A stretch of 7,651 nucleotides of DNA from an uncultured bacterium (GCA_905214995.1 CAJMOT010000108.1:1-7651); one strand, 5' to 3'. Numbered from the stretch's first letter, positions 1 to 6,234 are shown. The notes: generated by a model not told the origin, from the sequence alone. Made by a program: numbers and translations.

Positions 1-951
1 GGCAGCGACACGGGCGGCTCCATACGCCAGCCGGCGAGCCTCTGCGGGGTGGTCGGAATGAAGCCGACCTACGGGCTTGTCAGCCGCTACGGGTTGGCGG
101 CGTTCGCGTCGTCCCTCGACCAGATCGGCCCGTTTGCGCGGTGCGTCAGGGACGCGGCGATATTGCTCGAAGCCGTGGCGGGCCACGACCCGAGGGATTC
201 CACGAGCGTGAAAACCGACATTCCCGACTACGCTGCGAACCTCTCTTTGGAGGCTTTCAAGGGCAAAAAGATAGGGTTGCCAAAAGAGTATTTTTCGGCG
301 GGCATAGATCCGGAGGTGCGCGGTATCGTTGAAAAGGCCGTTTCCGACTGCCGCGCGCTCGGCGCGGAGGTTGAGGAAATTTCCCTGCCGCACACGGATT
401 TGGCGATTCCCGTCTACTACATCATCGCCACCGCGGAGGCGTCGTCGAACCTCGCGCGGTACGACGGCGTGCGCTACACGCGCCGCAGCCCTTCCGCGAC
501 GGACGTAATTGACATGTATTTCAAGAGCCGCGCGGAGGGCTTCGGCGAAGAGGTCAAGCGCAGGATAATCCTCGGCAGCTACGTCCTGAGCTCGGGCTAC
601 TACGACGCCTACTACCTGCGAGCTCAGAAAGTCCGAACCCTAATACGACGCGATTTTGAAGACGCCTTTGGGCGCGTGGACGTGATAATGACGCCGACAT
701 CGCCCACGACGGCGTTTAAAATCGGCGAGAAAACTTCCGATCCCCTCGCGATGTATTTGAGCGACATCTGCACGATTAACGTGAACTTGGCGGGGCTTCC
801 CGGAATATCCGTGCCGTGCGGGTTTTCGTCGGAGGGCCTGCCCGTCGGCCTCCAGATGATAGGAAAGGCTTTCGACGAGCAAAACCTGCTGTCATTTGCG
901 GCTTCATACGAGGCCGCCCGCGGATTTGATTCGCGCGAACCGAACCTCTGA
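1..951 (+). CDS. gatA: Aspartyl/glutamyl-tRNA amidotransferase subunit A, 5' truncated by window edge
   Basis: GatA is the amidase subunit of the GatCAB complex. It releases ammonia from glutamine and passes it to GatB, which converts mischarged Glu-tRNA(Gln) and/or Asp-tRNA(Asn) to the amide form in the cytoplasm. The reading frame is open from base 1; 316 codons are visible against about 480-490 in the family, so the N-terminal third with the catalytic Lys and cis-Ser is missing. The visible part opens inside the amidase signature (GSDTGGSIRQPA, visible residues 1-12), where the Ser of GGS is the family's nucleophile. Other GatA hallmarks follow in order: SLDQIGPFA, SSGYYDAYYLRAQKVR, MTPTSPTTAF, and near the C-terminus NLAGLPGISVPCGF and GLPVGLQMIG. 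It ends 12 nt before gatB, so the two are surely one operon. I saw no frameshift or missing motif in the visible portion. Confidence 0.97.
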   Translation, partial: GSDTGGSIRQPASLCGVVGMKPTYGLVSRYGLAAFASSLDQIGPFARCVRDAAILLEAVAGHDPRDSTSVKTDIPDYAANLSLEAFKGKKIGLPKEYFSAGIDPEVRGIVEKAVSDCRALGAEVEEISLPHTDLAIPVYYIIATAEASSNLARYDGVRYTRRSPSATDVIDMYFKSRAEGFGEEVKRRIILGSYVLSSGYYDAYYLRAQKVRTLIRRDFEDAFGRVDVIMTPTSPTTAFKIGEKTSDPLAMYLSDICTINVNLAGLPGISVPCGFSSEGLPVGLQMIGKAFDEQNLLSFAASYEAARGFDSREPNL

Positions 952-963
952 TTTTAAAACGCC

Positions 964-2484
964 ATGGAATACGAAGCCGTCATAGGACTCGAAGTCCACG
1001 TCCAGATAAAGACCAGGAGCAAAATGTTCGCCCCCGTCGGCTACCGTTTCGGAGAGCCGCCGAACACGCTCACCGACCCCGTCGTCTGGGCGCTCCCGGG
1101 CGTCTTGCCCGTCCTGAACCGCGACGCCATACGCAAGACGATAAAAGTTGGGCTTATGCTCGGGTGCGAAATTCCCGAGATAACCAAGTGGGACAGAAAA
1201 AACTACTTCTATCCCGACAGCCCCAAAAACTACCAGCTCTCGCAGTACGACCAGCCGCTATGCGTCGGCGGCGGCGTGGAAATCGAACTCCCGGGGGCGA
1301 ACGCCTCCGAGATGGGCGAACACCGCGTGGTAAAGCTCACCCGCATACACCTCGAGGAGGACGTCGGCAAGCTCACGCACTTCGCCAACGACTCTCTCGT
1401 AGACTACAACAGGGCGGGAACCCCGCTGATGGAGATTGTCTCCGAGCCCGACATGCACTCCGGCGACGAGGTTTTCGCCTACCTGAACTCCCTGAAAAAC
1501 ACCATATCGTTCGCCGGAATTTCCGATTGCGACATGGAAAAGGGGCAGATGAGGTGCGACGTCAACATCTCCGTGCGCCCAAAGGGTTCAGACGAGCTCG
1601 GGGTGAAAATCGAGATGAAGAACATGAATTCGCCCTCCAACGCCCGCGAGTGCGTCGAGTACGAAATCAGGAGGCAGATAGACTGCCTGAAAAGGGGCGC
1701 GCCGCTCGTTCAGGAAACCCGCCGCTGGGATGCGAATTTGCGCGTCACCCAGACGATGCGCACCAAGGAGGACGCGCACGACTACCGGTATTTCCCTGAT
1801 CCCGACCTCATGCCGGTGAAGATTTCGCGCGAATATCTCGAGTCCGTGCGCGCCGAGCTCCCCGAGGTTCCGTTCGACCGCCAGCGCAGGTACATGTCGG
1901 AGTTCGGCCTGCCGTATTCGGCGACGTCAGTGATGTGCCACGACCCCGAGATATGCGAATATTTTGAGCGCGCGGTTGCGGCGTATCCGAAAAATCCGAA
2001 GGCGATAGCCAATCTCATAGTAAACGATCTGCGCCGCGAGCTCATAGCTGCGCGTCAGGCGGCGGAGGACCCGGAAACGGGCGCTTCCGGAGAATTTTCC
2101 GGCGCAGGTTCCGCCGATTCGGGGCGCGGGCTCGGGCTGTTCGACTCCAAAGTGCCGCCCGAAGACATAGCGGGCCTTGCCGAAATAATCGACGGCGGGG
2201 AGATTTCCAAGCAGATCGGCAAGGAAGTGTTCGCCGAAATGTTCGCGACCGGCAAGCCGCCGGCGGACATCATATCGGAGAAGGGGCTTCGGCAGAACAG
2301 CGACAGCTCGGAGCTCGAGTCGTTCTGCATGGAGGCGATAAAGGGCAACCAAAAGGCGGTCGACCAGTTCAAGGCCGGCAACGAGAAGGCGATAAACGCG
2401 CTCATCGGCCCCGTGATGAAGGCTTCCAAGGGCAAGGCGAATCCCGCGATGGTCTTGGAGATAATGAAAAAGCTCATAAAATAG
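964..2484 (+). CDS. gatB: Aspartyl/glutamyl-tRNA amidotransferase subunit B
   Basis: GatB binds the mischarged tRNA, phosphorylates the Glu/Asp side chain with ATP and amidates it with ammonia from GatA. The 506-residue product begins with the family motif IGLEVHVQ (residues 7-14); E10 and H12 sit where metal-binding residues lie in characterised bacterial GatB. IHLEEDVGK (128-136) and the signature VDYNRAGTPLME (146-157) follow. The C-terminal part, roughly 395-506, is the helical YqeY-like tail that contacts tRNA. The protein is longer than the usual 475-480 residues, mainly because of a Gly/Ser/Ala-rich stretch at about 366-393 between the cradle and tail domains. The ATG at 964 gives the expected N-terminus, although no clear Shine-Dalgarno sequence precedes it. 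The downstream protease gene starts 3 nt after the TAG stop. Confidence 0.97.
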   Translation: MEYEAVIGLEVHVQIKTRSKMFAPVGYRFGEPPNTLTDPVVWALPGVLPVLNRDAIRKTIKVGLMLGCEIPEITKWDRKNYFYPDSPKNYQLSQYDQPLCVGGGVEIELPGANASEMGEHRVVKLTRIHLEEDVGKLTHFANDSLVDYNRAGTPLMEIVSEPDMHSGDEVFAYLNSLKNTISFAGISDCDMEKGQMRCDVNISVRPKGSDELGVKIEMKNMNSPSNARECVEYEIRRQIDCLKRGAPLVQETRRWDANLRVTQTMRTKEDAHDYRYFPDPDLMPVKISREYLESVRAELPEVPFDRQRRYMSEFGLPYSATSVMCHDPEICEYFERAVAAYPKNPKAIANLIVNDLRRELIAARQAAEDPETGASGEFSGAGSADSGRGLGLFDSKVPPEDIAGLAEIIDGGEISKQIGKEVFAEMFATGKPPADIISEKGLRQNSDSSELESFCMEAIKGNQKAVDQFKAGNEKAINALIGPVMKASKGKANPAMVLEIMKKLIK

Positions 2485-2487
2485 GCC

Positions 2488-3744
2488 ATGACGGTTCCAG
2501 TAATCGTTTTGCTCGCCCTTTTGGGGGCGAGGCTCGTGGCGTCCTCGTGGCTCGAGCTGCTTAACATCCGGTGCGTTTTGGCGCATTCGGGCGAGGTTCC
2601 CGCGCCGTTTAGGAGGTTCGTCGATCCGGCGGCGTACAAAAAGGCGGTATCGTACACCGTGGACAAGGCGAAGTTCGCGGTGGTCGAGGACGCCTGCTCT
2701 GCGGCGTTTCTTTCTGTCGTTCTCGCGCTTTGGATTCTGCCGGCGATGTTCGACTTCGGAATGGACGTGTTCGGAACTTCCGTATGGGGGCAGTCGCTGA
2801 CGCTAATATTCATGGCGGTGATACTGTCGCTTCCGGAAATCCCGTTTGAGCTCTACTCGCAGTTCGTGATAGAGCAGGAGTACGGATTCAACAAGGGAAC
2901 CCTCGGGCTCTGGGTCAGCGACAAGATAAAGGGGCTTTTGGTGGGCGCGGTTTTGGGCGCGCCGATCCTCGCGCTCATATTGTGGTTTTCGCGCGAGTTC
3001 CCGTCGACGTGGTGGATTTGGGGGTTTGCGGCGGTAGCGTTGTTTCAGGTCGCCATGGTCGTCTTGTATCCGCGCCTGATTCTGCCGATTTTCAACAAAA
3101 TCCGCGACCTGCCCGAGGGCGAGCTGCGCGACTCGCTCTTCGCCCTCGCCGACAGGGGGGGATTTAAGGCGCGCGCCATACAGGTGATCGACGGCAGCAG
3201 GCGCAGCTCGCATTCCAACGCCTTCTTCACGGGGTTCGGAAGGTTCAGGCGCATAATCCTTTTCGACACTTTGATAGACCAGCTCTCCCCGCGCGAGCTC
3301 GAGGCGGTTCTCGCCCACGAGATAGGCCACTACAAAAAGGGGCACGTCCTGAAAATGATGGCGCTTTCGTTCGCTATGACGTTTCTTACTTTCGCGATAA
3401 TGGGGTGGCTTTCGGAGAGCGAATGGTTTTATCTTGGGTTCGGGTTTTGCGAGGCTTCGGGCTTCGGGCCGGTGCTGCTGATGTACTCGATGTTCTCGGG
3501 GCTTTTCACGTTTTGGCTGACGCCCCTCCTCAACGCCTTTTCGCGCGGGAACGAATACGAGGCCGACGCTTTTGCCGCGGAGCTTTGCGGGTCTGGCGCG
3601 GAGCTTTGCGGGGCGCTCGAAAAGCTCCACAAGGAAAACCTCGGTAACCTCACGCCGCACCCGCTGTACAGCGCTTTCCACTACTCTCACCCGACTCTCG
3701 CGGAGCGCGTCGCCGCCGTGTCCGGAGCGCGGCGTATGGGGTGA
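2488..3744 (+). CDS. M48 family (Ste24/CAAX-prenyl-protease-like) integral membrane zinc metallopeptidase
   Basis: This 418-residue protein has the full architecture of bacterial Ste24-like M48 proteases. The N-terminal multi-membrane-helix domain includes the characteristic FVIEQEYGFNKGTLGLWVSD, and hydrophobic segments start near the N-terminus and recur on both sides of it. The catalytic motif HEIGH lies at 277-281 (zinc ligands H277 and H281, catalytic E278). NEYEADAFA follows at 355-363, with E356 the expected third zinc ligand and D360 conserved. The C-terminal HPLYSAFHYSHPTLAERV matches the family's conserved end. The active site probably lies in a membrane-enclosed chamber or on the cytoplasmic face. 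In eukaryotes the family cleaves prenylated proteins; bacterial members are usually linked to membrane protein quality control, and the substrate here is unknown. The ATG sits 3 nt after the gatB stop without a recognisable ribosome binding site, which suggests translational coupling. HtpX is unlikely because the N-terminal domain is Ste24-type. Confidence 0.93.
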   Translation: MTVPVIVLLALLGARLVASSWLELLNIRCVLAHSGEVPAPFRRFVDPAAYKKAVSYTVDKAKFAVVEDACSAAFLSVVLALWILPAMFDFGMDVFGTSVWGQSLTLIFMAVILSLPEIPFELYSQFVIEQEYGFNKGTLGLWVSDKIKGLLVGAVLGAPILALILWFSREFPSTWWIWGFAAVALFQVAMVVLYPRLILPIFNKIRDLPEGELRDSLFALADRGGFKARAIQVIDGSRRSSHSNAFFTGFGRFRRIILFDTLIDQLSPRELEAVLAHEIGHYKKGHVLKMMALSFAMTFLTFAIMGWLSESEWFYLGFGFCEASGFGPVLLMYSMFSGLFTFWLTPLLNAFSRGNEYEADAFAAELCGSGAELCGALEKLHKENLGNLTPHPLYSAFHYSHPTLAERVAAVSGARRMG

Positions 3745-3900
3745 TTTTGCGCCCGAATTGGCTTGACGCGCGCCCGAAAAGCTTTTCTTTGTATTTAAAA
3801 ACGGCCCCGACAGGGAGGACGGCGTTTTTGCGCCCGTTTTTGCGCCGAAACCGGATTCGCGGGGCGGACTGTCTTTCGGCGTTTGGCATTGCACAAAACC
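3745..3900 (+). promoter_or_regulatory. Upstream region of the oxidoreductase: palindrome, weak promoter-like elements and 12-bp tandem repeat
   Basis: The gap between the protease stop and the oxidoreductase ribosome binding site holds a TTGACG (3763-3768) resembling a -35 box. A T/A-rich TTTGTATTTAAAA follows at 3788-3800, but no -10 hexamer lies at the usual 17 nt; TTTGTA is 19 nt away. The perfect 12-bp palindrome GAAAAGCTTTTC occupies 3776-3787, inside the would-be promoter spacer, and could be an operator. At 3823-3846 the 12-mer CGTTTTTGCGCC occurs twice in tandem without a mismatch. I see no convincing intrinsic terminator for the gatA-gatB-protease transcript here, so read-through into the oxidoreductase gene is possible. 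Confidence 0.3.
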
Positions 3901-3907
3901 AAAAGGA
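3901..3907 (+). promoter_or_regulatory. Ribosome binding site that fixes the oxidoreductase start
   Basis: AAAAGGA lies 5 nt before the ATG at 3913 and is the only purine-rich Shine-Dalgarno-like site in the window at proper spacing. It selects the ATG at 3913 over the in-frame ATG at 3883. The shorter start also puts the twin-arginine motif at residues 3-4, where a Tat signal peptide should have it. Confidence 0.7.
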
Positions 3908-3912
3908 TAAAA

Positions 3913-5325
3913 ATGGACAGAAGAAAATTCATAAAGAGCGTCGGAACGGCGGGAGCCGCCGCGTTTGTTCTGCCGAGGTTTTCCATAGCCTCGTCAAAGT
4001 CGCCCAACAGCAAGCTAAACGTTGCGTTCGTCGGCGTCGGCGGCGTCGGCGGCATGGCGATAAACGGCATGAAGAGCGAAAACGCCGTGGCTTTCTGCGA
4101 CGTGGACGCCAACCTCAGCGGCTGGCACAAGAAAGAAAACCCGAAATCGCAATTCTTTCAGGACTACCGCGTGATGCTCGACAAAATGGGCAAGGACATC
4201 GACGCCGTGTGCGTTTCCACACCCGACCATTCGCACTTTAAAATCACGCTGGACGCCATGCAGTGCGGAAAGCACGTGTGCGTCCAGAAGCCGCTCGTCC
4301 ACAACATATGGCAGTGCCGCGAGCTCGAGAGGGCGCGCCAGTACTACAAGGTTCAGACGCAGATGATGAACCAGGGCCACGCCACGGAGGGCATACGCCT
4401 TCTCAAAGAATGGCACGACACCGGCATCGCGGGCCCGATCCGCGAAGTCCACGTAATGTGCAGCGGCCCGAGCTGGTGGAACGGCAACCCGAAGGCCACG
4501 CCGTATTTTCGCAAGCCCAAGGAAGGCTTCCCGCTCAACAAGGAAAAAGTTCCCGCCAACCTTGACTGGGACATGTGGCTCAACCAGGGCAAGTACGCCG
4601 ACTACAACAACATCTACACGCCCCTTAGCTGGCGCGGCTTCTGGGACTACGGTACCGGAATGCTCGGCGACTGGTTCTGCCACACCGGCGACGCCCCCGT
4701 CTGGATTCTCGACCTCAAAGGCGACTGCACCGTGGAGCTTCTCGACGTCAACTGCTCCTACGACCAGAAGGTGTTCATACCGAACTCCTCGACCGTCAAG
4801 TGGTCTTTCCCCAAGACCGACAAGCGCGAGGCCGTGACGATGTATTGGTACGACGGCAACAAGCATCCCATAACAAGGCCCAAGGATATGGACGAGGGCA
4901 AGAACACGATGACCAGCGGCATGTACATGATAGGCGACAACCATACGCTCGAACACGGCGCGCGCCCCAACAGCCCCCGCTTTACGAACAGCAAATTCTT
5001 CGACGAGTTCAAGCGCAGCGGCAAGGCGAAGAACAGGGTGATTCCCCGCGTCCGCGAGGGAAGCCTGTATTGCGAATGGATAGACGCCATCAAGGGCGAC
5101 GGCCCTGAGGCGGGCTCGAGCTTCAAGTACGCCTCGCAGATAACGGAAGTGGCTCTTTTGGGCGTGCTCGCGCAGCGTTTCGGCGGCAAGATAGAATGGG
5201 ATTCCGAGAATATGAGGGCGGCAAACCGCCCCGAGCTCGACGAATACATAAAGGAGCCGGAGCGCAAGGGGTGGGAGTCCAAAGAAGTCCCGCGCCCGTC
5301 GTTCTTCGAGCGGCTCTTTGGATAG
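3913..5325 (+). CDS. Tat-exported Gfo/Idh/MocA family NAD(P)-dependent oxidoreductase
   Basis: This 470-residue protein starts with a twin-arginine signal (DRRKFIK at 2-8, then an Ala-rich hydrophobic stretch to about residue 26), which suggests export in folded form with its cofactor bound. The Rossmann domain begins at residues 34-40 with the dinucleotide motif G41-V-G43-G-V-G46. STPDHSHF (102-109) and VCVQKPLVHN (122-131) follow. The usual EKP is QKP here, with the conserved Lys at K126. In the C-terminal catalytic domain, GDWFCHTGD (252-260) supplies the D-x-x-x-H pair (D253, H257) expected at the active site. Members oxidise, reduce or epimerise sugars, inositols and related polyols; the substrate cannot be read from sequence. 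Tat-type members with QKP are numerous in Planctomycetes and Verrucomicrobia, where they are usually ascribed to polysaccharide or sugar use. The gene has its own ribosome binding site and a strong terminator, and may form a single-gene transcript. Confidence 0.93.
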   Translation: MDRRKFIKSVGTAGAAAFVLPRFSIASSKSPNSKLNVAFVGVGGVGGMAINGMKSENAVAFCDVDANLSGWHKKENPKSQFFQDYRVMLDKMGKDIDAVCVSTPDHSHFKITLDAMQCGKHVCVQKPLVHNIWQCRELERARQYYKVQTQMMNQGHATEGIRLLKEWHDTGIAGPIREVHVMCSGPSWWNGNPKATPYFRKPKEGFPLNKEKVPANLDWDMWLNQGKYADYNNIYTPLSWRGFWDYGTGMLGDWFCHTGDAPVWILDLKGDCTVELLDVNCSYDQKVFIPNSSTVKWSFPKTDKREAVTMYWYDGNKHPITRPKDMDEGKNTMTSGMYMIGDNHTLEHGARPNSPRFTNSKFFDEFKRSGKAKNRVIPRVREGSLYCEWIDAIKGDGPEAGSSFKYASQITEVALLGVLAQRFGGKIEWDSENMRAANRPELDEYIKEPERKGWESKEVPRPSFFERLFG

Positions 5326-5349
5326 CTTCTCCCCGAGACTGCCTTTGCC

Positions 5350-5384
5350 GCCCCGAGCCTTTTCAGGCGCGGGGCTTTTTTTTT
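5350..5384 (+). terminator. Intrinsic terminator of the oxidoreductase gene
   Basis: GCCCCG (5350-5355) pairs with CGGGGC (5370-5375). After one A-G mismatch, GCCT (5357-5360) pairs with AGGC (5365-5368) around a TTTC tetraloop. Nine T residues follow (5376-5384). It begins 25 nt after the stop codon and is the strongest rho-independent terminator in the window. Confidence 0.92.
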
Positions 5385-5433
5385 CTTTGCGCGCAAAGTC
5401 CGCGCGGAAAATCGAATGCGCCGCGCGCGGCGG

Positions 5434-5503
5434 GCGCTTCGCTTTCGGATAATCCGCGCAATGCGTTTCCGCAGTTTGGATTTGCGAAAGCGCGGCGAAG
5501 CGC
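5434..5503. repeat. 70-nt nested imperfect inverted repeat (candidate structured RNA or extragenic palindrome)
   Basis: Four nested pairings point to one extended hairpin. GCGCTTCGC (5434-5442) pairs with GCGAAGCGC (5495-5503), and TTTCG (5443-5447) with CGAAA (5485-5489), leaving a 5-nt bulge GCGCG on the 3' side. AATCC (5451-5455) pairs with GGATT (5478-5482), and TGCG (5462-5465) with CGCA (5470-5473) around a TTTC tetraloop. That gives 23 pairs within 70 nt. It starts 50 nt after the T-tract of the preceding terminator, so it is not part of that terminator. Which strand is transcribed, if either, is unknown. Confidence 0.5.
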
Positions 5504-5543
5504 GCGGCATAAGTTCTGTCGCAGTTTCGGAATGCAAATTCCG

Positions 5544-5559
5544 GCGGCGCATATCGGCG
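5544..5559. repeat. 16-bp direct repeat, left copy
   Basis: GCGGCGCATATCGGCG is identical to positions 6082-6097 in the same orientation. Similarity extends leftward, with AATTCCG before this copy and AATTTGCC before the other. The two copies bracket the tRNA-Thr. Confidence 0.6.
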
Positions 5560-5797
5560 CGCATTGCGTTTTACATATATCCAATAGGCTGGCGCGCTTT
5601 ATTCCCAATGGAAATTTGCCCATTTTATGGCAAAAGATTTTGCCTCAGTAAGCTGTTGCGGAGCATTTGGGCGGATATTTTCGTTTCGGAATGCGCAATT
5701 TCATGCCGGTTGCAACGGTTTCAAAATCTTCCCAAAACGCATAAACAAACTTCGCAGCTGCCATGGCGCATGAGGTGCATTTTCTCAGCCGGGCGAT

Positions 5798-5830
5798 AAA
5801 TAAGGGCTTCCCGGCGGGAAGCCCTTATTT
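5798..5830 (-). terminator. Terminator hairpin downstream of tRNA-Thr
   Basis: AAATAAGGGCTTCCC (5798-5812) and GGGAAGCCCTTATTT (5816-5830) form a perfect 15-bp stem with a 3-nt loop. It starts 9 nt beyond the 3' end of the tRNA on the minus strand. The arms end in A/T-rich tails on both sides, so it could act in both directions. The U-tract on the minus strand (TTATTTAT) is interrupted rather than pure. Confidence 0.8.
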
Positions 5831-5839
5831 CAAAATCTA

Positions 5840-5912
<73 letters not shown>

Positions 5913-5928
5913 GCAAAAATATCCGCAA

Positions 5929-5944
5929 TAAAAAACGTTTTTTA
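5929..5944. repeat. 16-bp perfect palindrome upstream of tRNA-Thr
   Basis: TAAAAAACGTTTTTTA is fully self-complementary with a central CG. It begins 16 nt upstream of the mature tRNA 5' end, in the region where the tRNA promoter should lie. It could be an operator or simply an A-tract promoter element. Confidence 0.6.
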
Positions 5945-5993
5945 GTTCCCGTTGGCAAGCATTTTTTGGAGAAATCCCGTTTGGAAAGCGTAT

Positions 5994-6016
5994 GAAAAGG
6001 CGGGGCATAGCCGCCT
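5994..6016 (-). terminator. Possible weak minus-strand terminator hairpin
   Basis: On the minus strand AGGCGG-CTATGCC-CCGCCT forms a 6-bp stem with a 7-nt loop, followed by only three or four U residues. It could stop transcripts coming from the regulator gene before the tRNA. The short U-tract keeps this uncertain. Confidence 0.3.
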
Positions 6017-6040
6017 AATGCGGTTTTGTCAAAAACTATT

Positions 6041-6069
6041 TTGCGTTTACGGGAATATTTCCGTATAAA
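6041..6069 (+). promoter_or_regulatory. Orphan sigma70-like promoter on the plus strand
   Basis: TTGCGT (6041-6046) and TATAAA (6064-6069) are separated by exactly 17 nt. The -10 matches TATAAT at five of six positions and the -35 at its TTG core. No plus-strand gene follows until recN at 7486, so the product, if any, would be a short noncoding RNA or a transcript antisense to the regulator. Confidence 0.35.
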
Positions 6070-6081
6070 GTTTAATTTGCC

Positions 6082-6097
6082 GCGGCGCATATCGGCG
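6082..6097. repeat. 16-bp direct repeat, right copy
   Basis: GCGGCGCATATCGGCG is identical and in the same orientation to 5544-5559, 538 bp away on the other side of the tRNA. A looser relative, CCGGCGCATTCGG, lies at 6266-6278, next to the regulator stop codon. Confidence 0.6.
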
Positions 6098-6133
6098 GGG
6101 GCGTGCAGAGTTTATGCCAAATGCAGACAAAAA

Positions 6134-6153
6134 AATAAATAATGAATAAATAA
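6134..6153. repeat. 9-bp direct repeat with 11-bp period in A/T-rich DNA
   Basis: AATAAATAA occurs at 6134-6142 and 6145-6153, separated by TG. The 11-bp period is close to one DNA helical turn, so the block may be bent or bound in phase. It may also be a chance product of base composition. Confidence 0.4.
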
Positions 6154-6176
6154 AAGTCCGCATTATTTTTCATGCC

Positions 6177-6234
6177 AAAACCCGTCCGGAAGTCCGCCAA
6201 CCGGCATAGCCTGCCGTTTTCGGTGGCGGGCGGG
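6177..6234 (-). terminator. Branched GC-rich hairpin, likely terminator of the regulator transcript
   Basis: Reading the minus strand, CCCG (6234-6231) pairs with CGGG (6184-6181), followed by TTTT (6180-6177). Inside, CCGCC (6229-6225) pairs with GGCGG (6198-6194). An inner hairpin CGGCA-GGCTA-TGCCG covers 6216-6202. It begins about 45 nt after the regulator stop. The U-tract is short. The inner hairpin read on the plus strand is also followed by TTTT (6217-6220), so it could terminate a plus-strand transcript instead. Confidence 0.4.

Larger units (their letters stand above)
5385..5797. other. Noncoding interval rich in palindromes and nested inverted repeats
   Basis: No credible gene is visible in these 413 bases: open frames are GC-driven, lack ribosome binding sites and resemble no family I know. 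Three perfect palindromes stand at the left end: CTTTGCGCGCAAAG (5385-5398), TCCGCGCGGA (5399-5408) and CGCCGCGCGCGGCG (5419-5432). A nested imperfect hairpin spans 5434-5503. A 6-bp hairpin CGGAAT-GCAA-ATTCCG lies at 5528-5543, and a 16-mer at 5544-5559 recurs on the other side of the tRNA. The 12-mer GTTTCGGAATGC occurs at 5524-5535 and again at 5683-5694. Mutually exclusive inverted repeats occupy 5615-5644. I did not recognise the conserved cores of tmRNA or RNase P RNA. Confidence 0.6.

Noticed and set aside
2055..2813. Minus-strand open frame of 252 codons antisense to gatB and the protease
   Set aside because: It lies opposite two well-supported genes and has no motif or signal of its own; it is a shadow of GC-rich codon use.
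2803..3894. Minus-strand open frame of 363 codons antisense to the protease
   Set aside because: Arg/Pro/Glu-rich reverse translation of the protease gene without any family resemblance.
3883..3912. Upstream ATG extending the oxidoreductase by 10 residues
   Set aside because: The ribosome binding site and Tat motif position both favour the ATG at 3913.
5416..5799. Plus-strand open frame of 127 codons in the palindrome-rich spacer
   Set aside because: Arg-rich, composition-driven product with no ribosome binding site, no recognisable domain, and overlap with hairpins and repeats.
6114..6149. 11-codon open frame behind the orphan plus-strand promoter
   Set aside because: Too short, no convincing ribosome binding site, and its sequence is dictated by the A/T-rich repeat.
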